From assembly GCA_017561985.1 (NCBI GenBank), contig JAFZAZ010000014.1, positions 190,604 to 254,603 of the forward strand: 64,000 nt of DNA, read 5' to 3'. This document shows positions 60,700 to 64,000 of this stretch, piece by piece; position 1 is the first letter of the stretch, and every line of letters starts with the position of its first letter. This DNA is from Lachnospiraceae bacterium. Its GTDB lineage: Bacteria; Bacillota_A; Clostridia; Lachnospirales; Lachnospiraceae. The notes below the pieces were generated by a model that was not told where the DNA came from, searched no databases, and worked only from the letters and a program-made list of their open reading frames with translations. Position numbers and translations under genes: made by a program.

Positions 60700-62742
60700 T
60701 TATTGTTCCCCGTTCCCGCCGACAAGACGGAGGAATTCCTCCTCCGAGATGATCGGGATCCCGAGCTCTTTCGCTTTTTTATTTTTCGACGAATTGCTCG
60801 CCGTATCGTTGTTGATCAGATAGTCTGTCTTCGCGGAAACCGAACCTGCCACTTTGCCGCCGCGCATCTCGATGAACTCTTTCACCGCGTCGCGGTTCGG
60901 AAAATGCTCAACCGATCCGGTGATCACGAACGTCTTGCCGGTGATCTGCGACTCCTGCGTCTGTGCAGCCGCCTCGAACGTGATCTCCGTGAGAAGGTCT
61001 TCGATCATCGCGCGGTTGCCCGCATCCGCCATAAAGCTTGTGAAGTTGCCGGCTAAAACATCGCCAAGGCGCTCGACTTCCCGAAGCTCTTCCGCGCTCA
61101 CGTTCATGATCCTGTCGAAATCATATGCGTACTCGCGGCAGATGAGTTTTGCGTTCGCAAGCCCGATACCGGGGATGCCGAGACTGTACAGAAACTTCGG
61201 CATGGACACGGTTCTCGCCTTCTCGCATGCGGCAAGAAGATTCTCAAACGACTTCTCGCCGAAGCCCTCGGTCTTCGTGAGCACGTCTCTGTGCGCCGCA
61301 AGGCGGAACAGATCCGCGGGTTTATGTACGATCCCGAGGCCGATGAACTTCTCAAGCGTCGCCTCGGAAAGGCCTTCGATATTGAGCGCGTCGCGCTGCA
61401 CCATATGCTCGAACATTCCGACCTTCTTGGCCGTGCAGTCCGGGTTCGTACAATAAAGCGTCTTCGCCTCGTTCAGCATTCGCACTTCCGTGCGGCCGCC
61501 GCACACCGGACAGACATCCGGGACATTCTTATTGACGCTGCGAAGCATCGCGTCTGCGTTGCCCGCAGCGCTCTGCATGCCGTCCGTCACGGCAGTGTTT
61601 CCGCTCCTGGTATGGTTCTCGGAAATCTGCGGGATGATCATGTTCGCCTTGTATACGTCGACGGTGTCGCCGATACCGAGCGCAAGCTCCTCGACAATGC
61701 TCACGTTGTGAACGCTCGCTCTCTGTACTGTCGTGCCCTCGAGCTCGACCGGCGCAAAGATGGCAACCGGATTCAGCAGACCCGTTCTGGAAGGACTCCA
61801 TTCGATCGCGAGAAGCGTCGTCTGACGGATTTCGTCGCGCCACTTAAACGCGATGGCATCGCGCGGGAATTTGGCGGTGCGTCCCAGCGAATTGCCGTAC
61901 GCAATGTCATTATAACAAAGCACCAGACCGTCCGACGGAAAATCATTTCGCTCGATCTTTGCTGCAAACCACGCCACGGTCTCCTCGATCGTCTCCGCAG
62001 TAACCATGCGGTACTCAACCGGCGTAAACCCGAGCTCACGGAGATACTCCATCTGCTCTTTGCGCGTTGCAAATCCGGGTGCTCCGTCCACGGAGATCAG
62101 CGTAAACGGGAAGCAATACACGCTTCTCTGCGCCGTGATCTCGTTGTTCAGCTGCCGAACGGTTCCGCTGCACAGATTGCGCGGGTTCTTATAACGGTCC
62201 TCGTCGCGCTCGATGCGCGCGTTGATCTCTTCAAAATCACTGTATCGGATCACTGCCTCACCGCGCAGCACAAGTTCTCCCTTGCACGCGATGCGAAGCG
62301 GAATGTTTTTAAACACTTTCGCATTGTTGGTGATAACCTCTCCAATCTCACCGTTTCCGCGCGTAACAGCCTTCACGAGCTCGCCGTCGCGGTACGTGAG
62401 AACGATGGTAAGACCATCCATTTTCCATGAGAGCATGCCCTCATGATCACCGAGAAACTCACGGAGGGCCTCGACCTCCTTCGTCTTGTCCAGCGAGAGC
62501 ATCGGCGATTCATGGCGCTCCTTCGGAAGCTCCGAGAGAACCTCGTAGCCCGCGCGCTGCGTCGGAGAGTTCGCAAGCACAAGTCCGGTCTCCTCCTCCA
62601 GCGAACGAAGCTCGTCATAGAGGGCGTCGTACTCGTGGTTGCTCATGATCTCGCGGTCCTCCTGCTCGTACACGCGCGCCGCGCGGTCGAGGATGCCCAC
62701 AAGTTCATGAATCCGTTCGATTTTACCGTTGTTTGCGTCCAT
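60700..62742 (-). CDS. ligA: NAD-dependent DNA ligase (divergent LigA)
   Basis: Seals nicks using NAD+. The protein is 680 residues: N-terminal Ia domain, adenylation domain with catalytic K107 in SWKMDGLTIVLTYRDG, OB domain, the Cys4 zinc finger (CPVCGGRTEVRM...CTNPDC), HhH region and a C-terminal BRCT domain (about 605-680, ITGKTFVITGSVEHFPNRDA). Some motifs differ from the usual type: KMDG rather than K-[VI]-DG, VTRGNGEIGE in place of the canonical GDG-TGE, and NPRNLCSGTVRQLN in place of NPRNAAAGSLRQLD. This resembles a second LigA class in Clostridia; whether it is the only ligase cannot be seen. The ribosome site is weak. Confidence 0.93.
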   Translation of the reverse strand: MDANNGKIERIHELVGILDRAARVYEQEDREIMSNHEYDALYDELRSLEEETGLVLANSPTQRAGYEVLSELPKERHESPMLSLDKTKEVEALREFLGDHEGMLSWKMDGLTIVLTYRDGELVKAVTRGNGEIGEVITNNAKVFKNIPLRIACKGELVLRGEAVIRYSDFEEINARIERDEDRYKNPRNLCSGTVRQLNNEITAQRSVYCFPFTLISVDGAPGFATRKEQMEYLRELGFTPVEYRMVTAETIEETVAWFAAKIERNDFPSDGLVLCYNDIAYGNSLGRTAKFPRDAIAFKWRDEIRQTTLLAIEWSPSRTGLLNPVAIFAPVELEGTTVQRASVHNVSIVEELALGIGDTVDVYKANMIIPQISENHTRSGNTAVTDGMQSAAGNADAMLRSVNKNVPDVCPVCGGRTEVRMLNEAKTLYCTNPDCTAKKVGMFEHMVQRDALNIEGLSEATLEKFIGLGIVHKPADLFRLAAHRDVLTKTEGFGEKSFENLLAACEKARTVSMPKFLYSLGIPGIGLANAKLICREYAYDFDRIMNVSAEELREVERLGDVLAGNFTSFMADAGNRAMIEDLLTEITFEAAAQTQESQITGKTFVITGSVEHFPNRDAVKEFIEMRGGKVAGSVSAKTDYLINNDTASNSSKNKKAKELGIPIISEEEFLRLVGGNGEQ

Positions 62743-62829
62743 AGTAAATGTCTTACCTTATCCTGCGAAATGTATCTTTTTCTTCGAAAAATGCCCGTCA
62801 AAAACGCCTTCCGGTGTTCGTCCCGACCG

Positions 62830-63549
62830 TCACAGCAGGCGATACAGCTGTGCGCGCTCCTCGGGCGAAACCTCGCGGTATTGTCCGCGCGGAAGCGCTC
62901 CGAGCGAAATGTTCATAACGCGGATGCGCTTTAAGTACACCACGCGGTAACCGAAATACTCACACATGCGGCGGATCTGACGATTCAGCCCCTGGATCAG
63001 CACGATGGAAAATGTCTGGTCCCCGGTGCGGCGGATCTTCGCCGGCGCCGTAACCTTTCCCAGGATCGGCACACCCTTCGCCATACCCTCGAGGAACTCC
63101 TCCGTGATCGGCTTGTCTACGGCGACAACGTACTCCTTCTCGTGCCGCTCACCGGCCTTCGCAATGCGGTACGCCAGATCGCCGTTGTTCGTGAGAAGCA
63201 CCAGTCCGCTCGAGTTTTTGTCAAGGCGGCCGATGGTATATATGCGTTTTCCGTAATGAATGTAATCGATGATATTGTCCGGGTTGCTCCGGTCCGAAGT
63301 GCATTCGATCCCCTTCGGCTTGTAAAATGCGAGGAGAATATCCTGCTCCTCCTTGTGCGCCTCCGCGCCCGCAACCACGACCTTCTGTCCGGGAAGCACA
63401 CGGTCTCCGGTCTTTGCGATCACACCGTCGACGGTGACCTGTCCGGCCTCCACCAGACGGTCCGCCTCGCGTCTCGAACAGATGCCGGCCTCGCTGAGGT
63501 ATTTATTGATTCGAACGCCTTCCACGGCGTTTTTAATGTCGTCACTCAT
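62830..63549 (-). CDS. rluF: 23S rRNA pseudouridine synthase, RluF/RluB type
   Basis: Isomerises a specific uridine in 23S rRNA. The protein is 239 residues: an N-terminal S4 domain (GVRINKYLSEAGICSRREAD) and the RsuA-type catalytic domain with the nucleophile aspartate in YTIGRLDKNSSGLVLLTNNG. The C-terminal QGLNRQIRRMCEYFGYRVVY and LKRIRVMNISLG match RluF better than RluB. I chose the ATG at 63549 with AGGAG seven bases upstream; the frame begins 15 codons earlier without a site. A promoter lies at 63613-63641. The 80-base gap to ligA holds no clear signal. Confidence 0.93.
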   Translation of the reverse strand: MSDDIKNAVEGVRINKYLSEAGICSRREADRLVEAGQVTVDGVIAKTGDRVLPGQKVVVAGAEAHKEEQDILLAFYKPKGIECTSDRSNPDNIIDYIHYGKRIYTIGRLDKNSSGLVLLTNNGDLAYRIAKAGERHEKEYVVAVDKPITEEFLEGMAKGVPILGKVTAPAKIRRTGDQTFSIVLIQGLNRQIRRMCEYFGYRVVYLKRIRVMNISLGALPRGQYREVSPEERAQLYRLL

Positions 63550-63612
63550 ACTCCGACTCCTGAAACTAACTGTTGTCTTCCTGCGTCTGACCATATGTGC
63601 CCAATCAGTTGT

Positions 63613-63641
63613 ATTGTATCATGACTCGTCCGATTACACAA
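63613..63641 (-). promoter_or_regulatory. Predicted promoter of rluF
   Basis: TTGTGT (complement of 63636-63641), 17-base spacer, TACAAT (complement of 63613-63618), just downstream of the tmRNA terminator. Confidence 0.65.
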
Positions 63642-63651
63642 GATTTTGTGC

Positions 63652-63687
63652 AAAAAAACACCGCATCGTTACCGAAGTACGATGCGG
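63652..63687 (-). terminator. Rho-independent terminator of tmRNA
   Basis: CCGCATCGT (63661-63669) pairs with ACGATGCGG (63679-63687); TGTTTTTTT follows on the - strand. It lies 11 bases after the tmRNA 3' end. Confidence 0.9.
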
Positions 63688-63697
63688 TTGAGTCCTA

Positions 63698-64000
63698 TGG
63701 ACCTGAGGGGAGTCGAACCCCTGTCCGAATGCCCATCCATTGCGGTTTCTCCCATTACAGATCACCTATACGGCTTGCGCCCGTTCCCTCCCCCGCGCGC
63801 CGATGAACGGGCAGGCAGGATCAGTAGCTTCATCTTACGCCCACGCGGGCAAAGCTTACCGCGTGTCGTTTCCCACGTAGATGATGCCGGTTGACCGCTG
63901 CGTGGGTGCCGCGGGCCGACAGCTGCCTAATTAGGCAGCAAGTGCAAATTTGTTATCTGCGTTTATATTTAGGTTTTCCGGTTATTTACATGGTCCGGTA
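63698..64000 (-). ncRNA. ssrA: tmRNA (ssrA), 3' part, 5' end beyond window
   Basis: Transfer-messenger RNA that rescues stalled ribosomes and tags the nascent chain. The 3' end has the T-arm AGGGG-TTCGACT-CCCCT and acceptor strand CAGGTCC with discriminator A at 63698. CCA is not encoded (TAG follows), so it must be added. The tag frame is GCA-GAT-AAC-AAA-TTT-GCA-CTT-GCT-GCC-TAA, giving ADNKFALAA after the tRNA-borne Ala; the helix CTGCCTAATTAGGCAG holds the stop codon. GC-rich pseudoknot hairpins (for example GTGGG and GGGGGAGGG stretches) fill 63740-63920. The 5' acceptor strand, D-like region and first pseudoknot lie past base 64000. Confidence 0.93.
63931..63960 (-). other. tmRNA proteolysis-tag reading frame
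   Basis: Nine sense codons and TAA on the - strand encode ADNKFALAA. The ALAA end is the ClpXP/ClpAP recognition signal. GCA is taken as the resume codon by analogy with other tmRNAs; the codon before (AAC) could also be read in frame. Confidence 0.8.

Noticed and set aside
63691..63720. Possible tRNA gene (T-arm GGTTCGA sequence)
   Set aside because: The T-arm belongs to the tmRNA; the rest of a tRNA cloverleaf is missing while the tag frame and pseudoknots are present.

Overview
This window looks like a chromosomal segment from an anaerobic, plant-polysaccharide-degrading Clostridia (Lachnospiraceae-like) bacterium. Three things point there: the Firmicutes-type order ylxM-ffh-rpsP-khpA-rimM-trmD-rplS-lepB-rbgA-rnhB-yraN, formate-tetrahydrofolate ligase, and a tmRNA whose tag ends FALAA. 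Nearly all genes lie on the - strand. The only clear + strand block is uxaC-pyrB-pyrI (5.7-8.6 kb). I see no insertion sequence, phage, CRISPR array, rRNA or tRNA, and no gene-free stretch longer than 300 bases.

Layout. 0-3 kb: comM-dprA-topA (DNA processing, topA cut by the window edge). 3-8.6 kb: nrdR, a cupin-like DUF4867 gene, kdgK, then divergent uxaC and pyrBI. Two good sigma-A promoters face away from each other between kdgK and uxaC and flank a 14-bp inverted repeat. 8.7-11 kb: an NfeD-SPFH-rhomboid membrane operon. 11-19 kb: a five-gene ABC/adaptor operon with an ATPase-AbrB fusion and a double-length adaptor lipoprotein. 19-25 kb: fhs, manA, pgm and a GH26-like glycosidase. 25-36 kb: two tandem ATPase-FtsX fusion transporters, mutS, rnhA and a membrane-anchored MutS relative. 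36-41 kb: uxuB, uxuA and a GH67 alpha-glucuronidase. 41-54.6 kb: housekeeping genes for lipid synthesis, ribosome and GTPase maturation, secretion and translation. 54.7-64 kb: a TrmH-type methyltransferase, GH36 alpha-galactosidase, Na/Pi symporter, metA, ligA, rluF and the 3' part of tmRNA.

Metabolic logic. Alpha-glucuronidase frees (methyl)glucuronate from xylan oligomers. UxaC, UxuB, UxuA and KdgK then form a glucuronate-to-KDPG route split between two loci; the aldolase is not in the window. GH26-like, GH36, ManA and Pgm would handle galactomannan sugars. None of these glycosidases shows a signal peptide, so the cell probably imports oligosaccharides and finishes them in the cytoplasm.

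Most unusual items: the ABC ATPase with a C-terminal AbrB-type domain and its partners, the NfeD-SPFH-rhomboid coupling, the membrane MutS protein, the orphan cupin-like gene beside kdgK, and a strongly strand-biased 9-mer (CGTAAAATG) scattered over the window. All counts and assignments were made by eye; no database search was run.
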